NCBI GenBank assembly: GCA_004138175.2
Contig: RYFE02000013.1
Span: 80,755 to 144,754, forward strand
Direction of reading: 5' to 3'
Origin: Chloroflexales bacterium ZM16-3
Lineage (GTDB): Bacteria; Chloroflexota; Chloroflexia; Chloroflexales; Chloroflexaceae
DNA length: 64,000 nucleotides
Shown: positions 34,207 to 43,048 of the stretch, one piece after another
Layout of the letters: each line of letters opens with the position of its first letter
How positions within the stretch are numbered: position 1 is the stretch's first letter
Notes under the pieces: model-generated
Seen by the model: the letters and a program-made list of their open reading frames with translations, nothing else
Told to the model about the DNA's origin: nothing
Databases searched by the model: none
Program-made: the position numbers and the translations under genes

Positions 34207-34383
34207 GGGCTTCCTCCCTGTAGCTATCTGTTTAGTCGCTCAGCGAGCTATGCGCCGCCAAGCATGTTCATCAGGATCATTGTCGAGGCCGCCGCCGCAC
34301 AGGTGCCTCCTGGGGGCCATACTTAGTTGTGGGCCAGTGTACGAGGGAGGAGTGAGAGGAGAGGGAGATATCTCGCGGTGTCT

Positions 34384-34509
34384 CTAGTATGTCAGACTAT
34401 TCATTTTCGGGCTATTAACTACGTTACGGACGCAGTGTTACGTAGATTACATTTGGGCTGACTGTTTACTGATGCCGCTGAAAGGCAGCTGAGCGGGGTG
34501 AGCGCGGGC
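34384..34509. promoter_or_regulatory. Duplicated 126-nt regulatory segment, copy 1, with 9-9-9 dyad
   Basis: It is collinear and without gaps with 38577-38702 (100 of 126 bases identical by hand count). Within it, 34419-34445 forms a dyad: CTACGTTAC, 9-nt spacer, GTTACGTAG. In copy 2 both arms change together. It lies upstream of the 34206 lipoprotein gene (minus strand). The rest of the gap 34207-34560 shows no gene. Confidence 0.65.
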
Positions 34510-34560
34510 GTTCCTCACGCCGGGCTACAGAACACAGGACACGAAAATAACTATGTACAC

Positions 34561-37545
34561 TCATGGGTGCCGGGAAAGACGGAATCCAACATCGCTGATA
34601 CGGAAGTCGGGCTTGTTGACGTAACGGTCGGCCGCGCGCAGGTAGATCGATTCATCGATCCAAGATCCCCCGCGAATTGTAAACTTTTTTTCGCGTGTAC
34701 CCGTCACATTTTCGCGCCCATCCTGCGCGTCATATGGGTAAGCCCGGAATTCACTGCGCGTCCACTCCGCCACATTCCCGGCCATATCTAGCGCGCCATA
34801 AGGGCTGGCCCCATCAGGGTACGTGCCGACAGCCGCCGTATATCCGATCACCATCAAGCCATTGGTTTGCCCATCTACCCAGGTATTGCCCCACGGGTAG
34901 ATCCCTCCATCGGTGCCACGAGCGGCCTTCTCCCACTCCGCCTCACTGGGAAGCCGGAAATCCAGCCCGGTTTGCGTACTCAGCCAGCGTACATATGCCA
35001 TAGCTTCGTACCAACTCACCCCGACAACCGGCCGATTGTCTGCGTTCCGATTCGAGTCGCGCCAGTACCCTGGTTCCGTGATTTGATTCGTCACACGCCA
35101 CTGCCAACCGTCATCTGTCCAGTAGTCCGGGTTCGTATAGCCATCGCCCTCGACAAAGGGCCGGAACTGGGCGTTGGTCACTTCGGTTTTGCCGATCCAG
35201 TAGGTCGGCAACGCTAGTGTATGCTGGGGCTTCTCATCATCAAAGGCCTGAGTATCGGCAGCGCTGCTGCCCATGAGGAAGGGGCCAGTCGGCACTTCGA
35301 CCAAATCGGGCAGCATCTCGCCGATTGCGGTGGGCACCATAGCGGTGGGCACCATAGCGGTGGCCGCCATAGCGGTGGGCGGCATTGCGGCCGGTGCGCC
35401 GCCGATTGAGGTGTTCATGAGGGCAATCAATATGCCTACGAGGGCGATGAAGAGGAGGAGGGCAGCGCACCCCAAGCCTGGCGGCAACCCAGCACGTACT
35501 ATCTGCTTCGTCTCCTGCACGTACTCGCCCCTGGTCGTCAGGGTCGCGCCGCCCCCCCTCGGCCGGGCGGTGATCGTGAAGCTATGTGTGCGCTCCTGGC
35601 TCAGCTCGGGCTGCTTCGGCCCCAGCGTGAGCGGCACATCGCAACTTGATCCCGCCAACACCAGAGCGCTCATATCATCCAGGCGGTAGTGCAAGGCCAG
35701 TTCGTCATCCTCGGCGCTGAGGTCGTAATACTGTGTCGCATTCCCATTGTTGTGAATAGTGATGCTATATACGCCCTGACTCACACCCCGCGAGCGTTTG
35801 GGAGAGAGCTTGATCTCGGCCGCCGCAAAAGGCAGCACCGTCCAGCGCATCTTCGCGGTCGCCGAGATCATGGGGTTCACCGCCGAGGTGGCGCGGATGA
35901 TTACCTCGTAGTCGCCGGCCTTGCTCGCCGCCACCTTCGGCACCGCCGCAACTAGCTGGAGCGTGGCCCGGTTGCCCTGGGCCGGGTTCAAGGCAACCGG
36001 CTGCGGCGGGATGCTGGCGACCCATCCGGCCGGGATGCCCTCCACTGTAACCTTCAGGTGATCGACATTCTGCCCAGCGTTGGCGAGCAGCGCCGCGAAG
36101 GGCTGCGGCTGGCCAGGGGTCAGCGTGAGCGCCTGCTGGCCCGGCTCCACATCGATCACGATCGGCGCGCCCGCCTGGAGCGATTGGGTCATGGCGACCG
36201 TCAGCCCTGGCCGGGCGATCGGCTGCGTCCCCGCCGCCGGCTGGTCGAGCTGGAGGAAGCTACCGCCAACCTGGATGCTGGCCTGCCAGGGCCAGTGCGT
36301 CGGGGCGTGAGGGGACAGGCGCTGGCCGTTGAGCAGGGTGCCGTTGGTCGAGCCGAGGTCGGTCACGCGCACCTGGGCGCCGTCCCAGTCGATCTGAAGG
36401 TGACGCCCTGATGCGGCCTGATCTGTCAGAGCGACCATGTTGTCGGCGGCCCGGCCTACGCTCAGCCCGGCGCGGGACAGATCCACATCGCGCCTGAGGC
36501 CCTGGGCATCGGTGATCCGCACCCGTGGCGCGGCCAGTGCGCTCTGCGTCACGCGAGCGGTGGGCGGTAGCTGATCTCCTCTCTTTGGATCCATCTGCAC
36601 GGTGCCGCGCACCGGGCCAACCGTCGGCAGGCGCGTCGGCCCGGCGGCTGTGGACAAAAGAGCCGCCTCCAGGGCCGCAGACAGCGCCGCCGCGCCAGCG
36701 AAGCGCAGCGCCGGGTCGCTGGCCAGGCACGAGCCGAGGATGGCCAGGATGGCCGGCCTGATACCGGGACGTAGCGCCTGAGCCGGCATGATCCGCCCGG
36801 CGCGCTGGATATCAAGCGCCTTGATAAAGCACTGGTGGTCGGTCTCGGTCGGCGCAAAGGTCACCGTCTGCGCGCCGGTGAGCAGCTCGTAGAAGACTGC
36901 GCCCAGGGCGTAGATATCGCTGCGCTCGTCGAGCGGGCGGCCCTCAAGCTGCTCCAGCGGCGCGTAGCCCAGCGTGCCGATAAAGCTGCCCAGCGTGGTT
37001 AGCTGCTGGGCACCCGGCAGGCCCTGGCGCAGGCGGGCGATGCCGAAGTCAGCGATCTTCACAATTCGCGTGACCGTGCCGTTCGCAGACTGCACCTTCA
37101 CAAAGAGCAGGTTGTCGGGCTTGATATCGCGGTGGATAACGCCTGCCGCGTGGGCGCAGGCCAGCCCCTCGGCTGCCTGGCGGCACAGCTCGATCGCGGC
37201 CTGCTCGGGGAGCCACTGGCCGCTGGCGCGGTAGGGCTTTAGCAGACGCGAGAACGAGCCGCCAGTGATCAGCTCCATCACCAGGTAGCAGAGGCCGGGC
37301 CGCTCGGCGAAGTCGGTCACCTGGACAATATTGGGGTGTTCGAGCATGGCCAGGGTCTGCGCCTCGCTGCGGAAGCGCTGCTGAAAGCCCGGGTCATTCG
37401 TGTAGTGCGTTTTGAGCACCTTCAGCGCCACGGCCTTGCCCAGGCGCAGGTCGGTCGCACGGTAGACCGCGCCCATCCCGCCGACGGCGATCTCCTGATC
37501 GACTCGGTAGCGGCTATCGATTGTCTGGCCGATGCTGACGCTCAT
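34561..37545 (-). CDS. Membrane Ser/Thr kinase with FHA, Ig-like and SUMF1/FGE-like domains
   Basis: A 994-residue protein. Kinase domain about 12-270, complete (HRDIKPDNLL, DFGIARL). FHA domain about 345-420 (VGRAADNM, SGRHLQIDW, GSTNGT). Two Ig-like/NEW3-like segments to about 680, one membrane helix (CAALLLFIALVGILIALM), a short repeat linker (TAMVPTAMVPTA), and an extracytosolic SUMF1-type C-terminus (VPTGPFLMGS, EVTNAQFRPFV, FRLPSEAEWEKAARG, RGGSW, DVGFRLSR). The Cys residues that follow RGGSW in active formylglycine enzymes are absent, so the domain is probably a sensor. It shares its overall plan with the 920-residue kinase. Confidence 0.88.
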   Translation of the reverse strand: MSVSIGQTIDSRYRVDQEIAVGGMGAVYRATDLRLGKAVALKVLKTHYTNDPGFQQRFRSEAQTLAMLEHPNIVQVTDFAERPGLCYLVMELITGGSFSRLLKPYRASGQWLPEQAAIELCRQAAEGLACAHAAGVIHRDIKPDNLLFVKVQSANGTVTRIVKIADFGIARLRQGLPGAQQLTTLGSFIGTLGYAPLEQLEGRPLDERSDIYALGAVFYELLTGAQTVTFAPTETDHQCFIKALDIQRAGRIMPAQALRPGIRPAILAILGSCLASDPALRFAGAAALSAALEAALLSTAAGPTRLPTVGPVRGTVQMDPKRGDQLPPTARVTQSALAAPRVRITDAQGLRRDVDLSRAGLSVGRAADNMVALTDQAASGRHLQIDWDGAQVRVTDLGSTNGTLLNGQRLSPHAPTHWPWQASIQVGGSFLQLDQPAAGTQPIARPGLTVAMTQSLQAGAPIVIDVEPGQQALTLTPGQPQPFAALLANAGQNVDHLKVTVEGIPAGWVASIPPQPVALNPAQGNRATLQLVAAVPKVAASKAGDYEVIIRATSAVNPMISATAKMRWTVLPFAAAEIKLSPKRSRGVSQGVYSITIHNNGNATQYYDLSAEDDELALHYRLDDMSALVLAGSSCDVPLTLGPKQPELSQERTHSFTITARPRGGGATLTTRGEYVQETKQIVRAGLPPGLGCAALLLFIALVGILIALMNTSIGGAPAAMPPTAMAATAMVPTAMVPTAIGEMLPDLVEVPTGPFLMGSSAADTQAFDDEKPQHTLALPTYWIGKTEVTNAQFRPFVEGDGYTNPDYWTDDGWQWRVTNQITEPGYWRDSNRNADNRPVVGVSWYEAMAYVRWLSTQTGLDFRLPSEAEWEKAARGTDGGIYPWGNTWVDGQTNGLMVIGYTAAVGTYPDGASPYGALDMAGNVAEWTRSEFRAYPYDAQDGRENVTGTREKKFTIRGGSWIDESIYLRAADRYVNKPDFRISDVGFRLSRHP
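35327..35386 (-). repeat. 15-bp in-frame tandem repeat in the kinase gene
   Basis: Four 15-bp units (GCGGTGGGCACCATA and variants) encode a PTAMV/ATAMV repeat in the linker just outside the membrane helix. Confidence 0.85.
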
Positions 37546-37643
37546 AGCTGGCTCCGCCCTACCAGTTGTGCCTGTTGATCACTCGTATCGGTCAACGCGA
37601 GGCGTTGTTCATGCTGATCAGCACGTCAAGCGCGGACTGTCAT

Positions 37644-38477
37644 CTAGTTGCTCATGCCGATCAGCACGCCAAGCGCGATGGAGAGCAGCATGACGACAAG
37701 GCTGGCCACGGCCCAGCCGCGCTGGGATCGCTTGAGGTGATCGACATCGCGCCAGGTGCGCTTGCGCCAGGCCCACTCATTCCCACTAAACAGGGCCACA
37801 AACGGAATGACCAGACCGACATAGGGGATAATGGACAAAATGAAAACTCCCCAGCAGCCGTGGGCAATCGCCCAGATCGGCGTCAGCATAAAGGCGCCGA
37901 AGTTCAGGCCACCGGCATCTTTGGGGAAGGACGACTGCGCGCCAAGGCCCGAGCTATTCGATAGCGCAGCGTCGTAGGCCAGTGCGGCAGGCACCTGTAT
38001 AAGCATCTGGTTCGCCGACATTGGCTGCACAATGGGTAGGGGCGTGGGTGCCAGCGGGGCAGGCGGCGACATCACCTGGGTCGTCGGCGTGGCCGGAGGC
38101 GGCATGAACTGGGTTGTCGCTGCGGGTGCCGCGCCGGGGATCTCCAGGCGCAGCAGGCAGTCGCCGACCTGGAGCGGCGTCCGCGCCGACCAGGGGTGCG
38201 CCGCGCCACTCTGGAGCTGCTGGCCCGCAAGGCGGCAGCCGTTCGTCGAGCCAAAGTCGGTGATGTATGACTGAGTGCCATCCCAGCTGATCTGCGCGTG
38301 GTGTCGCGAGACATTTTGCGAGTCCAGCACGATGTCACAGGTTGCCTCGCGGCCGACGCTCAGGCCGTTCGGGCCGAGGGACACCGTGCCCTGCGGGCCA
38401 TACTGGTTGCGGACTGAGACCTGCGGGGCATTGGCGAGCGTCGTCGGCATGAGCACGGTCGTCGGCATGTGGACCAT
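37644..38477 (-). CDS. FHA-domain membrane protein
   Basis: A 277-residue protein. The FHA domain fills about 25-105 (LSVGREATCDIVL, SRHHAQISWDG, GSTNGCRLAGQ). A Pro-rich linker follows, then a C-terminal region with two to three membrane segments (FGAFMLTPIWAIAHGCWGVF, WAVASLVVMLLSIALGVLIG). It would be a membrane-bound phosphothreonine reader, and a natural target for the neighbouring kinases. It lies between two kinase genes and carries copy 2 of the duplicated regulatory segment upstream. Confidence 0.8.
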   Translation of the reverse strand: MVHMPTTVLMPTTLANAPQVSVRNQYGPQGTVSLGPNGLSVGREATCDIVLDSQNVSRHHAQISWDGTQSYITDFGSTNGCRLAGQQLQSGAAHPWSARTPLQVGDCLLRLEIPGAAPAATTQFMPPPATPTTQVMSPPAPLAPTPLPIVQPMSANQMLIQVPAALAYDAALSNSSGLGAQSSFPKDAGGLNFGAFMLTPIWAIAHGCWGVFILSIIPYVGLVIPFVALFSGNEWAWRKRTWRDVDHLKRSQRGWAVASLVVMLLSIALGVLIGMSN

Positions 38478-38576
38478 CGCTTACCTCCAGTTCGGGTGGC
38501 TGCCTGATTGGCATCCGTTTGATGGCTGGTGTCTGCACGATGGGGAGAGATGTTGGTTGGGGTGTCTCGTGTGCCC

Positions 38577-38702
38577 CTAGTATGACAGGTCATTCATCTT
38601 CGTACTATTAGCTACTTTACTGACGTAGTGTTAAGTAGGATACATGTGGTCTGATGGCTTCCTGATGCGCCTGAAGGCTTGCTGAGCGGGGTGAGCGCGG
38701 GC
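38577..38702. promoter_or_regulatory. Duplicated 126-nt regulatory segment, copy 2, with 9-9-9 dyad
   Basis: The counterpart of 34384-34509. The dyad at 38612-38638 reads CTACTTTAC, 9-nt spacer, GTTAAGTAG. Relative to copy 1, G to T in the left arm is matched by C to A in the right arm, so the symmetry is kept. It lies upstream of the FHA membrane protein gene. Confidence 0.65.
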
Positions 38703-38717
38703 TGAGAAACTGCCTAG

Positions 38718-40049
38718 CTACTCGGACTCGGTGGTCGCTCCGGGCGGCAGCGGGGCGCGCGGCGCGGACTGGCGGGCCACCCTGGTGATCTGTAGCTCGG
38801 GCGGTGCCCCTGGCGCGGGCGGGGCGACCAGACGCAGCCGAAACGGGCCGACCTGGGCCTCGCCGCCGTAGGGCCAGGGCCGACGCTCATTCCGCTGGAG
38901 CTGCGCGCCGTCGAGCTTCGTGCCGTTGCTAGAGCCGAGGTCGGCCAGGAGCACGCCGCCGGTGGCCCAGCCGACCCACAGGTGCTGCCGCGACACCTTC
39001 GGGTCGTCAAGCACCAGGGCGTTGTTCGGCTCGCGCCCGACGGTAATCCCCGTCGCCGGCAGGCTCAGGCTGGACGCCGAGCCGTCGGGGGCGATCACAC
39101 GCAGGAGCTGGCCCTGCGCGTGGCTGTTGAGCAGCTCGGTGGGCGGCACCATCGGCCACCCGCCGATTACGGTCGGCCTGTCGGGGGTGAGGCTGGTCGC
39201 TAGTGCCGTGGCCAGCTCGGCGTCGTCGGCGTAGCGGTCGGCAGGGCTCTTGGCCAGGCAGCGCAGCACAATCGCCTCCAGGGCCGGCGGGATGTCCGGT
39301 CGCAGCGGGCGTGGCGACGGCGGCGGCGTATGCAGGTGGGCGTGGATCGCCGCCGGCAGATCACCGGGCGGGATGCTGAACGCCGTCTGCCCGATGAGCA
39401 GCTCGAAGAGCACCCCACCGAGGGCATAGATATCACAGCGATGATCGAGCGGCCCGCCGCTGAGCTGCTCGGGCGCGGCGTACTCCAGGGTCACCCAGAG
39501 GCTGCCGGGGCGGGTGACATAGGCCCCGACGCCATGCTGGAGCCGGGCCAGGCCGAAGTCGCCGATCTTGAGCGTCGGCGCGTCGCCAGGAGCCTCGCCT
39601 GGCTGGAGCAGCAGGTTATCGGGTTTGATGTCGCGGTGGACGACGCCGCGCCTGTGGGCGTAGGCTAGCCCGCGAGCGGCCTGGGCGGCCAGATCGACCA
39701 CCTCGGCCAGCGGCAGGGCCCGGCCACGCTGCTGGTAGCCGGCCAGCAGGCCGCGCAGCGAGCCGCCGGAGGCCAGCTCCATCACCAGGTAGAGGCGACC
39801 GCTGGCCGGGTCGAGGCCGCAGTCATAGGAGCGCACAATGTTCGGGTGGTCGAGCCGGTCGAGCGAGCGCGCCTCCCGCAGAAAGCGGTCGCGCAGCTCC
39901 TGGCTGGCCGCGAGCTGGGCGCTCAGCACCTTCACAGCCACCTGTCGTCCGGTGAGCGGGTTCACGCCCAGGTAGACCTCGCCCATGCCCCCGGCGCCGA
40001 GCTGGCGGTCGAGGCGGTAGTTGCCGAGGATGTGATTTATGAGCATCAT
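38718..40049 (-). CDS. Soluble Ser/Thr protein kinase with C-terminal FHA domain
   Basis: A 443-residue protein. A complete kinase domain occupies about 10-270 (GAGGMGEVY, VAVKVL, HRDIKPDNLLL, DFGLARL). An FHA domain at about 335-415 (VGREPNNALVL, SRQHLWVGW, GSSNGTKLDG) closes it. No membrane segment is seen, so unlike its neighbours it should be cytosolic. The gene starts in an ATGA overlap with the stop of the 920-residue kinase, so the two are co-translated. Confidence 0.87.
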   Translation of the reverse strand: MMLINHILGNYRLDRQLGAGGMGEVYLGVNPLTGRQVAVKVLSAQLAASQELRDRFLREARSLDRLDHPNIVRSYDCGLDPASGRLYLVMELASGGSLRGLLAGYQQRGRALPLAEVVDLAAQAARGLAYAHRRGVVHRDIKPDNLLLQPGEAPGDAPTLKIGDFGLARLQHGVGAYVTRPGSLWVTLEYAAPEQLSGGPLDHRCDIYALGGVLFELLIGQTAFSIPPGDLPAAIHAHLHTPPPSPRPLRPDIPPALEAIVLRCLAKSPADRYADDAELATALATSLTPDRPTVIGGWPMVPPTELLNSHAQGQLLRVIAPDGSASSLSLPATGITVGREPNNALVLDDPKVSRQHLWVGWATGGVLLADLGSSNGTKLDGAQLQRNERRPWPYGGEAQVGPFRLRLVAPPAPGAPPELQITRVARQSAPRAPLPPGATTESE

Positions 40050-42808
40050 TTCTGTAAACAGGGATTAGGGCTATTGCTGACCCGCGACCCACACCAGGGG
40101 TGGCTACCGCTCCAATTCCCACGAAATTGATCGGTACTAAGATCTACAAACCACCAACTAAAGGAACCTTTGTTCCTGGTGCTCCAAGTGCCACTTAAGC
40201 TCCAGGCTTTCACTCTTCCTTCAATAGTACCATTGGAGTACGATCCGCTAACATAGTCACCGGTCTGGGTTAGTTGTGCCCATGCATTACTAGGCATTTC
40301 ATCGCCGTAAAGCGTCCATCGTCCACTAAACCCGCAGCCATTAGGAAGCGATCCGCTACGAACACCACACCATTGATGAGAGCCTCGCCATCCGGACCAA
40401 TTGCCTTCGAAATAGTTGCCCCGTTCATTCATAACAAATTTGATACTGCTTTGTTCAGTCGATGACCCAACATAACCTTCTAATGTACGGTTCTGAATCG
40501 TGCCCTTAAGGGGTACTTCAACCGTTTCCCCGTAACGTACATAACTTCCGTATGCAGAATCACCATCCTGTGTAATTCGTACGGTCGCGAAATTAGTAAA
40601 CCAAGTACCCGAGAAATCTGCGCGACGCCGCTTTGCTTCTTCTGCAGTAGCCGTAAGGGCTACATCCCTCTGCCGAGCCGCTTCCTCGGCCTGACGACGG
40701 GTTTCCTCATCCGCCTGGTGCTGGCGCTCCGCCTCGGCGGTCTCGGCGGCAGCGGTCTGCTGGGCGACCGCCAACGCCTCGGCGGTCCCGGCGGCCGAAA
40801 TGGCGGAGGCGGTCTGGCTCGCGGCGACCTCAGCCTCGCGGGTCGCCGCTGCATCTGCTGCAGCCTGGACGGTCTGCTGGGCCGCGACGGCCGCCGCCGT
40901 CTGCGCGTTTACCGCAGCTTGGACGGTCTGCTGAGCGACAACGGCCGCCGCCGTCTGCGCGTTCGCCGCCGCTACCTCGGTCTGAGCGTTCCCTGCCTGA
41001 TCGGTGCTACGCACGGTCGTCTGGTTGAAGGATGCGACCTGGTTTGTCATGCGCGCCTCGACGGTTGCTGTGGCGTTTGCCGGCTGGTCAATATAGATTT
41101 GTTTTGCCAGCAGGCCGCCGCCGCCGCAGAGTAGCACCAGCAGCGGCAGTATGATCGCCAGCAGCGACGGCGGCACCCGCGCCCCCTGCACAAACTGGAG
41201 CGACGCGGCGCTGGGCTGGGCTCCGCCGCTGAGCCCAACCGTGATCGCGTGGGTCATCGGGCTGCCGATAAACCGGCCATGCCCTGTGGCCTCCACCCGG
41301 ATCTCGCCCTCGGCCCCCGGCTCTAGGCCGAAGCCGGCCGCCGGGTCAAGCTGTTGCCCGCCCGCGCTGAAGCGGTAGCGCAGCATGCCGCGCGGGTCCT
41401 CGGCCCGCAAGGTGTAGCGGGATGGAATGTTGCCGTCGTTGCGCACATTCAGCGTGTAGCTGGCGCTGCGCTGTCCGCTCGCCACCTGCGGTCGGGCCGT
41501 CAGCGCGCCGCCGGCGAAGGGCTGCACGCTCCACAGCGCCTGGGCCACGCCCGTCTCGGCCGGATTCGCCTGCGACTGAGCCTGGATCGTCACCGGATAG
41601 TCCCCCGCCCGGCTGGACGGGTCGCGCGGCACGGTCACGGTAAACTGCACCGGCCCGCTCTGGTTCGGGTTCAGCCCGATCTCTTCGCTTGACGGGCTGA
41701 CCCAGCCCGGCGGCACGCCCGCGACCGTCACGGTGAAGCGGTCAACCTGCGGGCCGAGGTTGGTTACCGCCACCGAGATCAGGGTCGAGTCACCCGGAGT
41801 GAGCGCTAGGCTGACCCGGTCGGGCGTGACCTGAATGTGGGCCACGGTGCCGAGCAGGGTGGTCTGCCGGGGCGCGGGCACCGCCTGGGCCATGTGCGGC
41901 GCGGTCTGCTGGAGCACGGCCCGCAGGGCGCTCGCCAGCTCCCCGGCTGTCTGGTGGCGATTGTCGGGGTTCTTCTCCAGGCAGCGCAGGATGATCGCCT
42001 CGACCTCGTGGGGCAGATCGGGGTTCAGCGTGCGCGGCAGCTGGGGCGTGTTGAAGATAATATTGAAGACCGCCGCCTCAGGGGTGTCGACATTCACCGG
42101 CAGGGCTCCGGTGGCGATCTCGTAGAGCACCACACCGAGCGCGTAGATATCGCTGCGGCCGTCGATCGCCGCCCCCTTGCACTGCTCGGGCGACATGTAG
42201 GCCGGCGTGCCGGGTTGCAGGCCAGTGCTGGTGAGCTGGGTGCGGTTGGACAGCCGGGCCACGCCGAAGTCAGCCACCTTGAGCTGATAGGACTCGACGG
42301 GCGTCTGCGGCAAACCGAGGAGCCCGGTGAGCAGATGGTTGGGGTCAGCGGCCGGGTCGATCCGGCGCAGCAGCAGGTTCTCGGGCTTGATATCGCGGTG
42401 GACGATGCCCTGGGCGTGGGCGTGGGCCAGGCCCTCGGCCGCTTGGGCGGCCAGGTCGAGCCCCAGCGAGAGCGGCCACGATCCGCGCGAGCGGCGCATC
42501 AGCAGGCCGCGCAGGGAGCCGTGCGTGATCAGCTCCATCACGAGATAGAGCTGGCCGTTCTCCTCGCCTGCCGCGTAGATCTCTACGATATTCGGGTGCT
42601 TCAGTTGCCCGGCCAGGCTGCCCTCGCGCCGGAAGCGCTCCTGGACTTTGGGATCACTGGCCAGGTTGGTGTGCAGCACCTTGAGGGCGACCAGGTCACT
42701 GCTCTGGGGAAGATGGGCGCGGTAAACCTGGCCGATGCCGCCGCTGCCCTGGGGCAGCACCGAGTCGATGATATAGCCGCCGAGCGTCTGGCCAATCTGG
42801 ATGCTCAC
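40046..42808 (-). CDS. Membrane Ser/Thr kinase with Ig-like stalk, Ala/Gln coiled coil and repeated external domain
   Basis: A 920-residue protein. Complete kinase domain about 10-290 (HRDIKPENLLL, DFGVARL), with an insertion of about 20 residues between catalytic loop and DFG. Ig-like/NEW3 segments to about 570, one membrane helix (LLAIILPLLVLLCGGGGLL), then an Ala/Gln/Val repeat region likely to be a coiled coil (about 615-720). The C-terminus has two FSGTW/FSGRW modules with conserved WCG (HQWCG, HPWCG), whose ligand is unknown. The start is the GTG at 42806-42808, with GAGGGG 7 nt upstream. It is the first gene of the kinase/eCIS block. Confidence 0.86.
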   Translation of the reverse strand: MSIQIGQTLGGYIIDSVLPQGSGGIGQVYRAHLPQSSDLVALKVLHTNLASDPKVQERFRREGSLAGQLKHPNIVEIYAAGEENGQLYLVMELITHGSLRGLLMRRSRGSWPLSLGLDLAAQAAEGLAHAHAQGIVHRDIKPENLLLRRIDPAADPNHLLTGLLGLPQTPVESYQLKVADFGVARLSNRTQLTSTGLQPGTPAYMSPEQCKGAAIDGRSDIYALGVVLYEIATGALPVNVDTPEAAVFNIIFNTPQLPRTLNPDLPHEVEAIILRCLEKNPDNRHQTAGELASALRAVLQQTAPHMAQAVPAPRQTTLLGTVAHIQVTPDRVSLALTPGDSTLISVAVTNLGPQVDRFTVTVAGVPPGWVSPSSEEIGLNPNQSGPVQFTVTVPRDPSSRAGDYPVTIQAQSQANPAETGVAQALWSVQPFAGGALTARPQVASGQRSASYTLNVRNDGNIPSRYTLRAEDPRGMLRYRFSAGGQQLDPAAGFGLEPGAEGEIRVEATGHGRFIGSPMTHAITVGLSGGAQPSAASLQFVQGARVPPSLLAIILPLLVLLCGGGGLLAKQIYIDQPANATATVEARMTNQVASFNQTTVRSTDQAGNAQTEVAAANAQTAAAVVAQQTVQAAVNAQTAAAVAAQQTVQAAADAAATREAEVAASQTASAISAAGTAEALAVAQQTAAAETAEAERQHQADEETRRQAEEAARQRDVALTATAEEAKRRRADFSGTWFTNFATVRITQDGDSAYGSYVRYGETVEVPLKGTIQNRTLEGYVGSSTEQSSIKFVMNERGNYFEGNWSGWRGSHQWCGVRSGSLPNGCGFSGRWTLYGDEMPSNAWAQLTQTGDYVSGSYSNGTIEGRVKAWSLSGTWSTRNKGSFSWWFVDLSTDQFRGNWSGSHPWCGSRVSNSPNPCLQK

Positions 42809-43048
42809 AATGCCACCCCTCAAGGTCGTCGCATAGCCGCTTTGTGTAGACGGCCAAGGGTACGCGCATGTATAGAGTACTCGGCTGGCTGGGATGGAGT
42901 GGTGGCGAGTTCATGATGATAAACAATTTACCGTGCGATTTTTTTCAATGAATTATTGTTAATTTTTTTACTCTGGCCGTTGCAGATCTGCCCTGGTATC
43001 TTGCTGTAATCTACGGGAGCGCCGGCGCGCGGACGTGCGGCGGTACCA
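42809..43048. other. Intergenic region upstream of the kinase block
   Basis: This gap holds the leader of the minus-strand 920-residue kinase and an AT-rich stretch (about 42920-42975). No gene or clear promoter pair was found; the AT-rich stretch is the likely site of a promoter or upstream element. A Crp/Fnr gene ends at its right side. Confidence 0.4.

Noticed and set aside
35327..35386. A CRISPR array
   Set aside because: The repeats are 15 bp, adjacent without spacers and in a coding frame. The same applies to the repeats at 59041-59112 and the heptamer loci. No cas gene is present.
41837..42916. A 359-codon plus-strand frame opposite the 920-residue kinase
   Set aside because: Antisense to the kinase domain, with shadow-like composition and no ribosome site. 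The same holds for frames at 6372-7409, 31286-32440 and 55781-56890.
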